Part shown: positions 32,344 through 43,852 of the stretch, one piece after another
How the letters are laid out: each line of letters starts with the position of its first letter
Numbering within the stretch: position 1 is the stretch's first letter
Assembly: GCA_001695595.3 (NCBI GenBank)
Contig: MBPM02000004.1
Span: forward strand, 1,240,001-1,304,000
Length of the DNA stretch: 64,000 bases
Direction of reading: 5' to 3'
DNA from: Plasmopara viticola
Lineage: Eukaryota; Oomycota; Peronosporomycetes; Peronosporales; Peronosporaceae
Position numbers and translations under genes: made by a program
The notes under the pieces: model-generated
What the model was told of the DNA's origin: nothing
The model's input: only the letters and a program-made list of their open reading frames with translations
Databases searched by the model: none

Positions 32344-34546
32344 CTAGCCATTGTAAAAGTGAGGGCAAAGGTCATCTGGCTGTATAGCTGTCAGTGTATC
32401 CACTAAAAAGCTATTACGATCGCGAAACTCTAACAAATCGTTCACGTCACTCTCAACAACTTTCAAGGATACTATTGCTGTCGTGTCTGGTGTCGATTGG
32501 AAGAGCGTGTCAAGTGTATCAATCGTTCTTGTCAACCATCGAAGCCGGCCACTCATGACTGCATTTTCACTTTCAGTGCGAACCAAAGGATCCTGATCCT
32601 TCTGTATTAGTATCTTTCGTGCACGTTTCAAAGCCTTCAGCGCGATCAAAGTAGTCTCCATAATGCTTTTTCGATTGTCAATAAACAAGTCGTGCTCGTT
32701 TAGAGGTAAAATCATTGCGCAAATCGCACGTGCAGATGCTTCGAGTAGATTTAAAGTACTCGTTTTCGAGCACAATTTGAAAAGAAAAACATGGTCGTCG
32801 AGCTCCAGTGCGTGTTGCCGATTGGACTCTGAATGAACAAGAATAGCAAAGGATTCGCAAAGAGCGACAAGTGCTGCTACGCGGCCGCTCTCGATCTTCT
32901 TGTCCTTTGAATTAGAAAGTACTCGAAGCGCATACAGCAGCACCTGAAGGCCATTCTGTGCAGCTACTCGAGCTTTATTCGGCGGGTGTTGATGACAGAG
33001 GCAAGCGAGGGCGATGGCTGCAGCCTCAATGACTGCTGGCGCTTTGACAGCATCTACCACCAATTGAAGGAGGAATGTTGACGCGTCGCTATAGCCAATG
33101 GCGAGTTGATTTGCAGACGTATACGCTAAGTTCGCAAGTCCGATCGCTCCAGCTCGAGCAAGTTTTGCACTTTGTTGAAAACTCGTAGCTGTGAGACAAG
33201 CAGCAAGGGCTATTGCTACTTCATTCGCCATCAAGGCGCTGTGATTGACCTCGTGATTGTATGCCATGTTCCCAAGAAGCTTGGCTGCTTCAAGTTGGAC
33301 CTGAGCGTTTGGGCTTTCTCGAACATAGCGCACTAGGATTGACACAAAGTTTGGACTCGCTGCAATTTGGCACCGCAAAATATCACAATCTGACACAAAG
33401 ATATTCGTGAATAGAGCAGCTAGATACTAGCTTTTGGCCATAAGCACGTTCATACCGTGGGATAAATTCACCAGGGCACTCAGCATATTTTGTTGGACGG
33501 TAGCTTCCCAAGGAAAAGCAAGTGGTTCCAGCTTGCAAAGCAGGTCATCGACCTCGTTATCGATACGCTTTTCTTGATTTTGTAAAGTAGTACGTGGCAT
33601 TAAATGCTGGACAAGCCAGCGCACGACATTTTTTGAAGCCAATGCACGCTTGTTGGGACCATGCGTCGCTAAAGCGGCACACAAACGAGCTGCTTCCACA
33701 AGGATTCGAGCGTTTTGCGAGTGTTCAAGGAGGTGAATTAGCGGTGTGCCCACTCCAGCCTTTACAATTTGTTCCCGAATATCTAATTTGCGATTTGATT
33801 CATTGGAATGCTGAAGCGCGTGTGATTTGGTCGAGTGGATAGAAAGGTGCACAAATGCAATGAGAACCGAGCCAGTGACAACGTCTCCCATTTGTTGCTG
33901 GAATAACTGCACGAGAAATGAAAGAACACCAGTTTTCGCAATTTGGGGCGCCTGTGATGCTGGAAGAAGGGCCAGGCTTTGGGCGAAACGAGCAATGACA
34001 TGCACATGCAAGTCAGTCAATGGAGGTTCCATCATAGTTGAAGATGCAGCAGGAAATTCTTGAGAGGGTTGGAGGTCCGTCATAAATCGATTCTGCCATT
34101 TCTTTTGCGCTTCTTTGTCATTTTTTTCTCGATCAAGTTCGGTTTGAAGTGTCTGGATCGTCGCCTTCCAGCGCTTTTGCTCCTCCTTCACCGCTAATTC
34201 GTGATTGAATATTTGATCTTGCTTACTACGTTCCAGCATTTCCAAAAGATCGTGCACGCGAGCCTGTAACCTAAAAAGTATCAATACGAGTTTTTGTAAT
34301 CTATTCTCACGTACTTGTGGACTTGTGCCTCAAGAGTATCAATTTGCGCACGCGCTCGAATTTCGTAATTGTCTTTCTCCTTATGAAGCTCAATTAGTTG
34401 GTGAGAGAGCTCAACCTCTTTCGGTGTTGGTACCAGTGGGTATCTCTGAGCGTTTAAACAACACTTGTTAACAGCAAAAAGAAAGAGAAAAGGATATGGC
34501 AATGGTGTACCGCCTCTTCTGGCTCGAGAAAGGCTCTCTCTGGCAT
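32344..34546 (-). CDS. Armadillo-repeat protein with N-terminal coiled coil
   Basis: Start ATG at 34546-34544 (MPERAFLEPEEA), stop TAG at 32346-32344. Introns fit at 34446-34510, 34271-34314 and 33390-33455. The joined exons give exactly 676 codons including stop. Residues ~20-120 form a K/E/Q-rich coiled coil, and the rest is a chain of armadillo-type helices (LLEHSQNARILVEAARLCAAL, ALVNLSH, LEAAKLLGNMAYN, AGAIGLANLAY, EAAAIALACL). Such proteins are usually scaffolds, and no specific partner can be named. An apparent in-frame TAG near 33427 falls inside the 66-nt intron, so it is not a nonsense codon. The gene ends about 100 bases from the copia insertion. Confidence 0.75.
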
Positions 34547-35030
34547 GACAAACGGTGTTGCTTCACCGTCGACAAGTCAGACCTTATTCTCTTCTTGGCT
34601 AAATGTGAGGCACCAAAAATAAATGCAATGACATTGATGATCTGCTCAATTTCATATGCTGCATGAAACGCATAGCACCTGAATGGGTACTTTTGAAAGG
34701 CGAGAGATGCATAGAATACGGATAAATGTTTTGTTTGGATGTGATCACGCAAATCCATTACCAGTTCATTCCGGCATGACATGACTCAATGAGAAAATCG
34801 TATAGGAACCATGCCAAGAGGCGAGCTGCGCAAATGCGCCCTGCACTTTTACGCCCATATTATGTAAAGGTTTGTGCTCGGTGTGAAGCAAACGAGTCCA
34901 ATACAGGATTGGCAAACCGTAAATATATTTAATCTCAAAGAGCTAAGGCCTCACTACCAAAAAAAAATATTCAAGTCACGGCCTCATATGCAACAACCGT
35001 ACCCGACTAAAACACTACAGCGCTAAAGTC
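34547..35030. other. Intergenic between armadillo gene and HSP90
   Basis: About 480 bases, A/T-rich near the HSP90 3' end. A short - frame at 34782-34468 overlaps the first armadillo exon and is probably not coding. No other feature seen. Confidence 0.4.
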
Positions 35031-37151
35031 CTAATCCACCTCCTCCATCGTGCTCTCTTCCTCACCTTCGCCTTCAAGCGGGGGCAAGTCCTCCATCGAC
35101 TCATCAGCGGCGTCATCGTCGTCATCAATGCTCAAGCCGAGTTTAATAAGACGGTGAATGCGGTTGGCAAACGTCGTGGGCTCATCCAGACTGAAACCGG
35201 AAGTCAAAAGCGATGTGTCGTACAACAACCAGATTAAGTCCTTCACCGTCTTGTCACTCTTGTCGGCCTCAGCCTTTTCTCGCAGCGACTTGATAATAGG
35301 GTGAAGCGGGTTGATTTCCATCGTCTTCTTGGAAGACATGTATGAAGAAGTGCTGCTGTCACGCAACGCCTGTGCCTTCATGATACGCTCCATGTTAGCG
35401 GACCATCCGTATTCGCCCGTTACAAGGACACAAGGCGACTCGACAATGCGGTTTGAAATTTCGACCTTTTCGACCTTGTCGTCCAATACTTCCTTGATAA
35501 GCTTGCAAAGTCCCTCCGTGGCAGCTTTCGCTTCCTCGAACGACTTCTTCTCGTCTTCCGTCTCCTCCATTTTGAGGCCTTCCTTCGTGGCGCAAATGAG
35601 CTTCTTACCCTCATACTCCTTCAACTGCTGCACAGCGTACTCGTCGATAGCCTCAACCATGAACAACACCTCGTAACCCTTCTTTTTGAGCTTTTCAATA
35701 AAGGGCGAGTTCTCAACCGCCTTCTTGCTTTCACCCGTCACGTAGTAGATGCCAGGCTGGTTCTCCGGCATGCGAGAAATGTAGTCGTCCAGTGACGTGA
35801 GTTCTTCGCCCGCCTTGGTGGAGTGGTAGCGTAGCAGCTTGGCAATCTTGGTGCGATTGGTAGAGTCCTCATGAATACCAAGCTTGAGGTTTTTGCTGAA
35901 CGATTCGTAGAACTTGTTGTACTTCTCATTGTCTTCGGCAAGCTCGGCAAACATTTCGAGGCACTTCTTGACCAAGTTTTTCTTAATCACGCGCAAGATC
36001 TTGTTTTGTTGCAGCGTTTCACGTGAAATGTTCAGCGGCAAGTCTTCCGAATCAACAACACCCTTGACGAACGATAGGTACTCAGGCATCAACTCCTCGC
36101 AATTGTCCATGATGAACACGCGGCGCACGTACAACTTAATGTTGTTGAGTTTCTTTTTGGCGCCACCCTCAAACATGTCAAACGGCGCGCGCTTCGGCGT
36201 AAACAGACACGCCTTAAACTCGAGCTGTCCTTCGACTGAAAAGTGTTTCACAGCGGCATGTTCCTCCCAATCGTTGGTCAGCGACTTGTAGAACGAAGCG
36301 TACTCCTCGTGAGTTACGTCTTCAGGCTTGCGCATCCAGATGGGCTTCTGACTGTTGATGTGGTCCCACTCATGGGTCACTTCCTTGATCTTCTTCGTCT
36401 TCTTCTTCTTTTCGCCTTCCTCTTCCTCGACTTCCTCGACTTTAGGCTTGTCGTCGTCACCTTCCTTTTCGTCTTCCTCTTCCTCGTCATCCGTCACTTC
36501 CTTCTCCTCCGTCTTCTCGACGTAGAGCTTGATAGGGAAGCCAATGAACTCGGAGTGTTTCTTCACCAAGTCTTTGAGCTTACGTTCCTCCAGGTACTCA
36601 AGCATGTCCTCCTTTAGCTTTAGCACAATGCGCGTACCGCGAAGAATCGGCTCCGACGTGTCGGGGGTCACTGTGAACGATCCACCGGCAGCAGATTCCC
36701 ATACATACTGCTCGTCGTCGTTGTGCTTCGAGTGGACCACCACCTGGTCTGCGACAAGGTACGCAGAGTAGAAACCCACACCAAACTGACCAATCATACT
36801 GATGTCGGCACCGGCGGCCAAAGCCTCCATGAAGGCCTTAGTACCCGACTTGGCGATCGTACCAAGGTTGTTAATTAGGTCGGCTTTCGTCATACCAATA
36901 CCCGAGTCCTGGATCGTCAACGTGCCATTGGCCTTGTCCGGAATGACCTTAATCTCGAGGTTCTTGTCCGTGTCCAGCACGTCGGCATCGGTCAGAGAAG
37001 AGTAGCGAATCTTGTCGAGAGCATCAGAAGCGTTTGAAATGAGCTCGCGCAAGAAAATGTCCTTGTTCGAGTAGAACGTGTTGATAATCAAACTCAGCAG
37101 CTGGTTAATGTCGGCCGAGAAGGCAAACGTCTCAGCTTCAGGGGCGCTCAT
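35031..37151 (-). CDS. HSP90: Cytosolic heat shock protein HSP90
   Basis: An intact 706-residue intronless gene of normal family length. The GHKL ATPase domain holds the [20 protein letters not shown] helix (~30-49), DSGIGMTK (~87-94), GTIAKSGTK (~102-110) and [10 protein letters not shown] (~128-137). An acidic/lysine-rich charged linker (~215-265) precedes the middle domain ([13 protein letters not shown], ~378-390) and the C-terminal dimerisation domain. The terminal MEEVD binds TPR co-chaperones and marks the cytosolic form. The ATP-driven chaperone matures kinases, receptors and other clients. A heat-shock-element candidate lies 140 bases upstream. Confidence 0.97.
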   Translation of the reverse strand: MSAPEAETFAFSADINQLLSLIINTFYSNKDIFLRELISNASDALDKIRYSSLTDADVLDTDKNLEIKVIPDKANGTLTIQDSGIGMTKADLINNLGTIAKSGTKAFMEALAAGADISMIGQFGVGFYSAYLVADQVVVHSKHNDDEQYVWESAAGGSFTVTPDTSEPILRGTRIVLKLKEDMLEYLEERKLKDLVKKHSEFIGFPIKLYVEKTEEKEVTDDEEEEDEKEGDDDKPKVEEVEEEEGEKKKKTKKIKEVTHEWDHINSQKPIWMRKPEDVTHEEYASFYKSLTNDWEEHAAVKHFSVEGQLEFKACLFTPKRAPFDMFEGGAKKKLNNIKLYVRRVFIMDNCEELMPEYLSFVKGVVDSEDLPLNISRETLQQNKILRVIKKNLVKKCLEMFAELAEDNEKYNKFYESFSKNLKLGIHEDSTNRTKIAKLLRYHSTKAGEELTSLDDYISRMPENQPGIYYVTGESKKAVENSPFIEKLKKKGYEVLFMVEAIDEYAVQQLKEYEGKKLICATKEGLKMEETEDEKKSFEEAKAATEGLCKLIKEVLDDKVEKVEISNRIVESPCVLVTGEYGWSANMERIMKAQALRDSSTSSYMSSKKTMEINPLHPIIKSLREKAEADKSDKTVKDLIWLLYDTSLLTSGFSLDEPTTFANRIHRLIKLGLSIDDDDDAADESMEDLPPLEGEGEEESTMEEVD

Positions 37152-37290
37152 TGGTTGATGTGTCTTGATTTAAGGATTTGATTCCAATTGGGAAAATTAA
37201 ACAATGAGCATCCAATGCGGGCTTGAAAAAGCGGATGCGGGTGGCCAACCAGCCAAATGCTCAAACGCTCCTTTCTTGGTTTGGAAAACG

Positions 37291-37298
37291 GAAACTTC
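37291..37298. promoter_or_regulatory. Heat shock element candidate upstream of HSP90
   Basis: GAAACTTC is a perfect nGAAnnTTCn unit. A further GAA at 37284-37286 and TTC at 37273-37275 lie nearby, and a TTCGAATCTTCTAGA cluster at 37379-37393 could be a second element. Position (about 140 bases 5' of the HSP90 ATG) and the gene's usual HSF control support the call; binding is inferred. Confidence 0.45.
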
Positions 37299-37717
37299 TA
37301 TCGATCGATAAGGCGGGGCGACGATCAGACTTTGTGCGGGAAACTAGCCGGAAGGAGGAGAGATGACGCGTTCTAGGGTTCGAATCTTCTAGATTGCGAC
37401 TGGGCGGAGCAGTGTATCCAATCAAATTTTAGAGGTTTCGACATAGGTCGGACGATATGCACTCTCACGTTACTTGGACTCTTCCTTCTCGAATTTGCTT
37501 TCGCTGTGCGAATGTTCGAGACGAAAGAGCACTTTTGCTCCAGCGATACAAACATGGGCAAATGGACACATATATGGTACAATCTTATGGTGGTGCACGG
37601 GCCGTATGGAATTCGGCGTCACGTCAACCTACTCGCTAAATGTTCTACAACAATTTGTCATTTCTACGAAGCTGAAGAGTAGCATTCCACTTCTGTCAGG
37701 CATTGTACCGCTCGTGC
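37299..37717. other. Intergenic between HSP90 promoter and E2F 3' end
   Basis: Contains a second heat-shock-like cluster (37371-37393). The open frame 37474-38004 on + is antisense to the E2F gene in its second half and is probably not coding. Confidence 0.35.
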
Positions 37718-39781
37718 TTAATCGTGAGTTGGCGTTGATGAGGCCGAAAATGCGACGACTGCTTTCGCGTGAGACTTGCCGACACTGGGGACCAGAGGAC
37801 GTGGAGTTGGCTCAGCTTCGGGCTCAACAGCTTGAAACGACGCTGCCATTGGCACAGCTGCACTCGGGTTGGTCACGGCTCGACCTGTCGCGATCTTGGC
37901 CACAGATTGCGGACTTTCGGACTGAAGTACCTTTCCGTGGTCCTTCGCCAGCAACAAGTTGTCATCTCTGTCTTTTCGAACGGACGCATAGGCTTCGGTG
38001 GTAGCGTCAGGAAGCGTCGGGTGTGCTGTCAAGTAGGCAACATACTCACGGATGTACTGCTCCATGTACAAGTTGACCTTTTCTTGCTGTTGACGAAGGA
38101 TCGTCCGTGGGTGAATCGGTTTGTTGTTGGCGTCCATTTGAAGGAGACTCTTTCCATTCGCCGTTCGAGCTAAGCGCTTGTCTGCACTTGCTGTTTGTTG
38201 GTCCGTTGAAATGGGTTTGATCGAGGTATTGCCATCCGACATACTCACCTCGCTTGCGTCCTGATCTGGCTGCTTCCGCTTGTTGTCGCGGCTGTTACCG
38301 TCCGATTGATAATCGCTGCCGTCGATCAACCCATCATTTTCGCAAGATTGCGTGGTCTCCTTCGTAATGGTACTCTGTGACACCAATTCGGACTCTGTGA
38401 TGGCGACATTGCTAAAGAAAGGCTTGACGAATTGATGGAAACTCTGTTCAACCGCAGAGATGGGACAAATTTTAGAAATACAAGCATTTGCCGCTGCACT
38501 GCGCGGTTTCCACCGGAAAACTGGTTTTCGGGAGTTGGATAGCTGCAGTTTTTCGATGAGCCCGACGCTTACTAAGACATTGGCCACGTCGTAAAGTCGG
38601 CGGATCTTGGCTGCATGAGCAAGTAAAGTCAGCAAGCATACGTTGGTCGTGCTTAAACACTTACTTTTCAATAAACGATCTTCCTCGCTCTCGCTGTCCT
38701 CCATCTGTATCAGATGTTTGGCCGCATCGTCTAATGGGATAAGACAATCTTCCTATTGTTCATCCATTGTGTCAGATCGACGTTTAGCTGGAAGATCAGA
38801 GGAGCGCACCTTTTCAAGAAATAGCTGGACGAATACTTGACTCAATTTTGACAGGGATTTGCCCCTCCGACGATCACCTGGTGCACATGATTCTGTCAGC
38901 TTCTTGGATGATCGTACCTGACCGAATGAGATTACTTTTATTAGACTGGATTTCAACGCCGTTCACACTTGAGGCCGAGTTCTGCACGTCTGCATATCGT
39001 TGCTTGATACATAATATTGAGCATCAGCTGTATTTCTACGCCGCACGAAATCTAATTACCTTCATGATCTGGATATTCGATGGAAGAGACGACAATCCAT
39101 GCCAATTGTAGAGATTTTTGCTTTTGCGGCTTACGACGTGAATACTCTCTAAAATGTTGACGATATCGTAAATTCGTCTCCGCTCCACTCCCAGCTCTGC
39201 TGCTGTTCGGTCTAAACAAATTTCAGCAATTTGATCATTCCGGTACAACTTCAAGAAACTAAAAAATATCAATCAATTGCTATCGTCAGCAACGTGCAAT
39301 CATCCGAATGTGTCAACAAGTTCACGGACTTGTCACACAGCAGACCAAGTGACTTGTCCTTCCGATTGTACTCTCGAAAAGGAAAGAACTTGGCTTCCTC
39401 TCCTTCCATCCGCCAATCTCCATTCTGCGCGTCTTTCCCTTGCGTCTCTAGTGCTTTGATCCGATTGACCTTGAATGGGGCCTTGCTCGTCGGTGACGCA
39501 TCTGAGTCAATCCACGCAGTCTTGATCTGTCTCTTCGCGGATGCTCCAATCTTCTTAGTCGCTCGACGCACGTACTTGCGTTTCGTTGTAATCGGTTTGA
39601 GAGTTGGGCAAGCCGTGGTCTCTTGGCTCTTGATGTTTGTGAGCAAATGCATCATAGCCGTCGCAGCTTCCGTGCGATTCGGACTTGGATGGATGCTAGA
39701 AGCTTCAGTCTTGCACGGAGTGAGCAAGTGCAGCTCCTGTGCCGTAGAGCGGATCGAACTCATCATTTTCTGAGCTGCCAT
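37718..39781 (-). CDS. Atypical E2F transcription factor (E2F7/8-like, two DNA-binding domains)
   Basis: The first in-frame ATG is at 39781-39779; the stop TAA is at 37720-37718. An intron at 39259-39329 joins [10 protein letters not shown] to [13 protein letters not shown], giving the first winged helix, with the [17 protein letters not shown] signature. The second winged helix starts at [17 protein letters not shown] and continues across an intron at 38753-38809 into PLDDAAKHL and the [11 protein letters not shown] helix. At least one more intron (donor at 39059) and one near 38600-38680 are needed. Two tandem winged helices without a DP-dimerisation domain define the E2F7/8/DEL group, repressors of S-phase genes that bind DNA without DP. 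The C-terminal ~250 residues are polar. Confidence 0.8.
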
Positions 39782-40007
39782 ATGCGACACAGTCGAGAAA
39801 CCAAAGAGCTTCTCTCGGCAGCCCTCTCGTACTAGATCAGGCGTTAGCGCCAAAATGTCCGCTCTGATTTGAATTTGAATTCCACCAATCCCTGCCTAAA
39901 ATGTTAAAATTGCTCCCGCCAAAAAATGGAGCCCCGACGTCTGGTACAGTGTTCCACTTCTGTGTTGCTAATGGCAAATTCAAGATTAAAGGCATAGTCT
40001 ACTGGTG

Positions 40008-40625
40008 ATGATGCACCGTGTCGGCCATCGCGCCCTGCTTTTGGCCCGTCATGCGCGCAACATCGCCATTTCCAATGCCTCTAGTGGCTTCTCGTATCCT
40101 GGACCTCGTTCGCTTGAGCAGATTGTCAAGCTTGAGCTTCTCGAGAGTGAGCAGACGCCTAAAATTCGCAGCATTTGGGAGGAATTTCACGCCGAGAAGG
40201 ACGATGCTGTTGCCTTGACGTTGAATGCCCGCGACTTTCAAGCTCTTGTCAAGCGTGCAGAAGCGGCTCCGTACTTTGTGATCCCTGTATATCGTCAAGA
40301 TGGCTTTTTCAACATGCTGTGCCAATTCCAGCACTCGTGCTTCCTGGTCACGTACCTCGAGGCCTTCAAGGAGAATCCACATGCCGCGCCGCCGTGCGTG
40401 ACCATCTCGCTATATGATAATTTGCTCGTCACCAAAAAGCTCGCTCTCGTTCGTGCTGATGTCATTAATATGCTCGATAAAAAAGAGTCGAAGCACCTTC
40501 TTCGACAATTACTGACGAGCTACCAGGACGACACGCTGTACGATCACGTGGACAAGTTCAACAACAAACCCGACCAGTTTGATTTTGAAACCTATCGTGT
40601 GCTGCTTAAACAGGCTATTACATGA
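40008..40625 (+). CDS. ATP11: Mitochondrial F1-ATPase assembly factor ATP11/ATPAF1
   Basis: A 205-residue intronless gene starting at the ATG at 40008 (the frame opens three bases earlier at a GTG). The N-terminal ~30 residues are rich in H, R, A and S without acids, as in a mitochondrial presequence. The core FVIPVYRQDGFFNMLCQFQ, then FLVTYLEAFKENP and SLYDNLLVTKKLALVRADV, is diagnostic for ATP11. This chaperone binds F1 beta subunits in the matrix to prevent aggregation before F1 assembly. The gene is divergent from the E2F gene across ~225 bases and converges on the importin gene with ~60 bases between stops. Confidence 0.93.
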   Translation: MMHRVGHRALLLARHARNIAISNASSGFSYPGPRSLEQIVKLELLESEQTPKIRSIWEEFHAEKDDAVALTLNARDFQALVKRAEAAPYFVIPVYRQDGFFNMLCQFQHSCFLVTYLEAFKENPHAAPPCVTISLYDNLLVTKKLALVRADVINMLDKKESKHLLRQLLTSYQDDTLYDHVDKFNNKPDQFDFETYRVLLKQAIT

Positions 40626-40687
40626 AAAAAATGGTTTTTCCAACTTTTAACAATCACGGAGGAAGCTATTGTCTATACCCGGTTCCC

Positions 40688-43600
40688 TTACTGCTGCGTC
40701 TCCTGACTTTGCGCCTCTTTTCTTTTCCTATGTTCTTCTTGGAAGAGTACAAGAGCTTGTTGCGTCGAGGTGTCGGCCTCAAGACCCAGCGCCTGATATT
40801 CTCCAGTGTTTGTCTGTGCAAAATGTTGCAGTGAGTTTAAAAAGAACTCTACCTCGTCCACCTCGTCCAACAGGCTAATGTAATCGTCGTTATTGTCGTC
40901 GTCGCAGCCATACTGACCCTCGGCTTCCTCGCGCAGCTGCCGTAAAATCGCATAATACTGATCATCCACTACATCCTCGGCATCCTCGTTCGAAGCGTAG
41001 CCGCCATTCTCCAACAGCTCTTCGAGCTGCTCTCCTTCCTCACCTTCATTCTCGGCATCTTCGGCACCGTCGAGAATCCCTGGAGCCGGGTTCTGAATTG
41101 ACTCAGCCAGCACTTTCATCGCGGCTTGAATCAACTGCTTCATGTGCGGACGCAACGCTGCCGGGATCTTGTCAGCTGGCGCACGTAGGATCGACATGGC
41201 ACCAAGAATAAATAGCTTGCGGTCGAGGAAATTATCATATCGAGACAAGTCACTCAGCCAGATTTTCAGCACGCCATCAGCTGCCCCGAGCTGCGTCAGA
41301 CTCTCGAGTGTCAAGGCAGGATTATAGTGCAATAGACTCCCGAAAACGCCCAGCAAATTGCGTGCAGTCGATTCCACGAGCGGCTCTGCGAGTTTGTTGC
41401 ACACCATTAAGGTAATGGCGGGAATGCACTCATCAATCTTACCAAACACATTATGCAGCAGCGAGTAGAGAAGACGACAGGCCGCACACAAGTCCACTTC
41501 CTGCACACTCGTGCTATCAAAGACTGTCTTGGCCATATTAAGCACGAGGTCCAAGTACCGCACAGTGACCCCCGTGGCCGGGTTTGTAGCCGAGCCCACG
41601 AGAAACCCGTCAATGTCGCGACCCACAAAATTGTCAATAACCGGCACGAAATTCGTCAAGTAATCGGACGCCCAATCGTTAAAACTCGCAAAAATAAGCG
41701 GAAAAAGGGCCCACAATTCGGGACCGATCTTGTGGCTGTAGAATGCCAACGACCCCAAAATGTCCACGCCGCTCTCCATGTACTCGACGTAATCAAAGTC
41801 CGTGAGAATTTTGCGAATCACTGGCGCAAGTGTCGGGACTAACAGCGCGTACAGCTCCGGGTGATTGTGAATACTCATGAGAATCGTGTTGATTGCATCG
41901 AGACACGACACGGCCGCAAGTGACGCATCCTCGTCGTCTTCAGCGACGGCAGTAAATTGGCCAAAAAATTCCACAAATTTGGCCACAAGTTGCAGTGAAA
42001 AGGGTCCGATTTCGGACGAAAACCGGTCAATAATGTGTTCGAGCGCCACGACGACTTCGTCGTTGCCAATTTCATCCATCAGGCTAAAAAACTGTTCTAG
42101 GATTTGTGGCAACCGCGGACGCAACACTTCGACAACCGTATTGGAGTGGGGGTACATGACGACAAAACGGATTGTCTTGGCCGCCTCGATTCGCACAGGG
42201 AGTTCTGGATCAAACATTGCGTCGAGCATACAATTGACAATGTTGACCAACGTCTGTTTGTTTTGAAACTCAATGCCTTCAATGTACTTGCGCGAGAAAA
42301 TCTTACAAGCACGCAAGCGAAGGAACCCATGCGGATTCTTAAATTCGGGCAAAATGTGGGTCACAATCATCGACTCCACTTGGTCCTTGTGTGCTTTCGA
42401 CTTTGTGAGGACACCGTCGAGCGAAAACAGCGCGTGGAGTGCGGCATCCTTTTGAATGAAATCCTTGGTTTCATTAGGACTTGCCAAGTACGTGTTGAGA
42501 ATGTTATTGTAAAACGACAGGACGTTCGAGAGACAGTCTTTACCACGTTTCGTGCACAAATCTGCGAGCAGATTCGACGCAGCGTAAACTGGATCCAAAA
42601 AGTCTTCAAATACGTCATTCGTCTTGCGCACAAACTCGTGTGGATCGTCCGCCCATTGTTGTAAATCCTTTGGTGTCAAACACAGGACAGGATGGATCAC
42701 TTCAAACAAGAGAAAGCCAAGGTGCGGCTTAATGAGCTTGTACGTCACAGCCGAGTCCACGGCTTCTTGCAAAAAGACAAGTGCAAGCTGTACCACGCGG
42801 TCTGGACAGAAACGGCCATTCTTGCGGAGGGCCAGCGTTTCCAGAACGCATGGCAATAGTTCTGGCGCAATTTGATTGCGATACACGGTCGACATTTGTA
42901 CATACTCCTCTTCGGCTTTCTTTGGGTTGCCATAGCGCGTATAGAACCGACACAAAATCTGTAAAGCCCACTTTTTCAGCTTCCACCACGGCCAAGTATT
43001 TCGTTCTTCTTCATCAGTGGGCTGCCCCGCGGGTTCGCCACCTTCGCTGGCTTCGGGCAGTGGCTTGGCAATCACCATGCGGAAAATGTTCATCCACGCC
43101 ACGACCTGGTCCGTCTGCGCAATGTGGGGAGGTAGATTGGTCTTGACACAGGACCAATAGGTCTTGAGAATGAGGTGCATCATGTGCGCAGCTTCAATCG
43201 CGTTGTTGGTCTGCATCTGTATCATCATATTCTGCAGCATTGGAAACACGCCTTCTACGAGTGTAAACAACGGCGTCAAGCGTTCTTCAGACCGGTATTC
43301 AAAGTTCTTGACCACTCGACGCAACGCTAGCAACGCATTGATGATTCGAGTCGCATCCCCACTCTGGACGTTCTTACAAATGTCGTCAATGAGCGTCGGC
43401 CACGAGTCCTGCACGGTATCAAGATTAGTATCGGCGTTAACGCTTTGGACGCTTAAGTTGTGCAACATACGGGAAAGTCGAAACGCGCGATATAGGCGAC
43501 AGTTTCGGCCAATAGCGAGCGAATACTTGAGTCGTGGGCCACATGCAGCGCCTCGAGGCTATTTTGGCGCCCCAAGACTTTGTCGGCGGGACTAATGACC

Positions 43601-43845
43601 TGGACCCACTGGCCTTCCGGCCCGTCGGCGCCCTCCCAGTACTTGTGCACCAGATTCTTTAGCGACACGGCAGCAGCCTGTCGAATCTCGCGCGTTACGG
43701 TTGCTTCGACCGTGATCTGGAGAAGGAGCTGCACCGAGCCAGGGACCGTGTGGAGGCCCGCAACAGCTTCTTCGGCGGCCTTGCGCGCAGCCTCGTCATT
43801 GCTGAATGTGTGTAGCAGAATGTTGTGCAAACTCGCCACGTCCAT
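40688..43845 (-). CDS. Importin-7/8-like karyopherin-beta
   Basis: Start ATG at 43845-43843 (MDVASLHNILLHTFSNDEAA), stop TAA at 40690-40688. One intron at 43409-43470 joins RFDFP to DSWPTLIDD; the joined exons give exactly 1032 codons. The importin-beta N-terminal HEAT repeat with RQAAAVSLKNLVHKYW (~57-72) matches the Ran-binding region, and HEAT repeats fill the rest. Family marks include WPWWKLKKWALQILCRFYTRYG and a C-terminal acidic stretch near residues 910-965 (EDAEDVVDDQYY). The ~1031-residue length is normal for importin 7/8, which carries ribosomal proteins, histones and signalling cargo into the nucleus under Ran-GTP control. Confidence 0.92.
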
Positions 43846-43852
43846 TGGGTAG

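Noticed and set aside
33426..33432. In-frame TAG splitting the armadillo gene, possible nonsense mutation
   Set aside because: It lies inside a 66-nt GT...AG intron (33390-33455). Removing it joins ALVNLSH to DCDILRCQ and closes the 676-codon frame.
37474..38173. Long + strand open frames across the E2F 3' end
   Set aside because: They are antisense shadows of the E2F coding sequence and show no domain.
38753..38757. In-frame TAG in the second E2F winged helix, possible stop-codon recoding
   Set aside because: The TAG is the 3' end of a 57-nt intron (38753-38809) that joins FVQLFLEK to [12 protein letters not shown]. Other genes here (HSP90, HECT, myosin) end at TAG normally.
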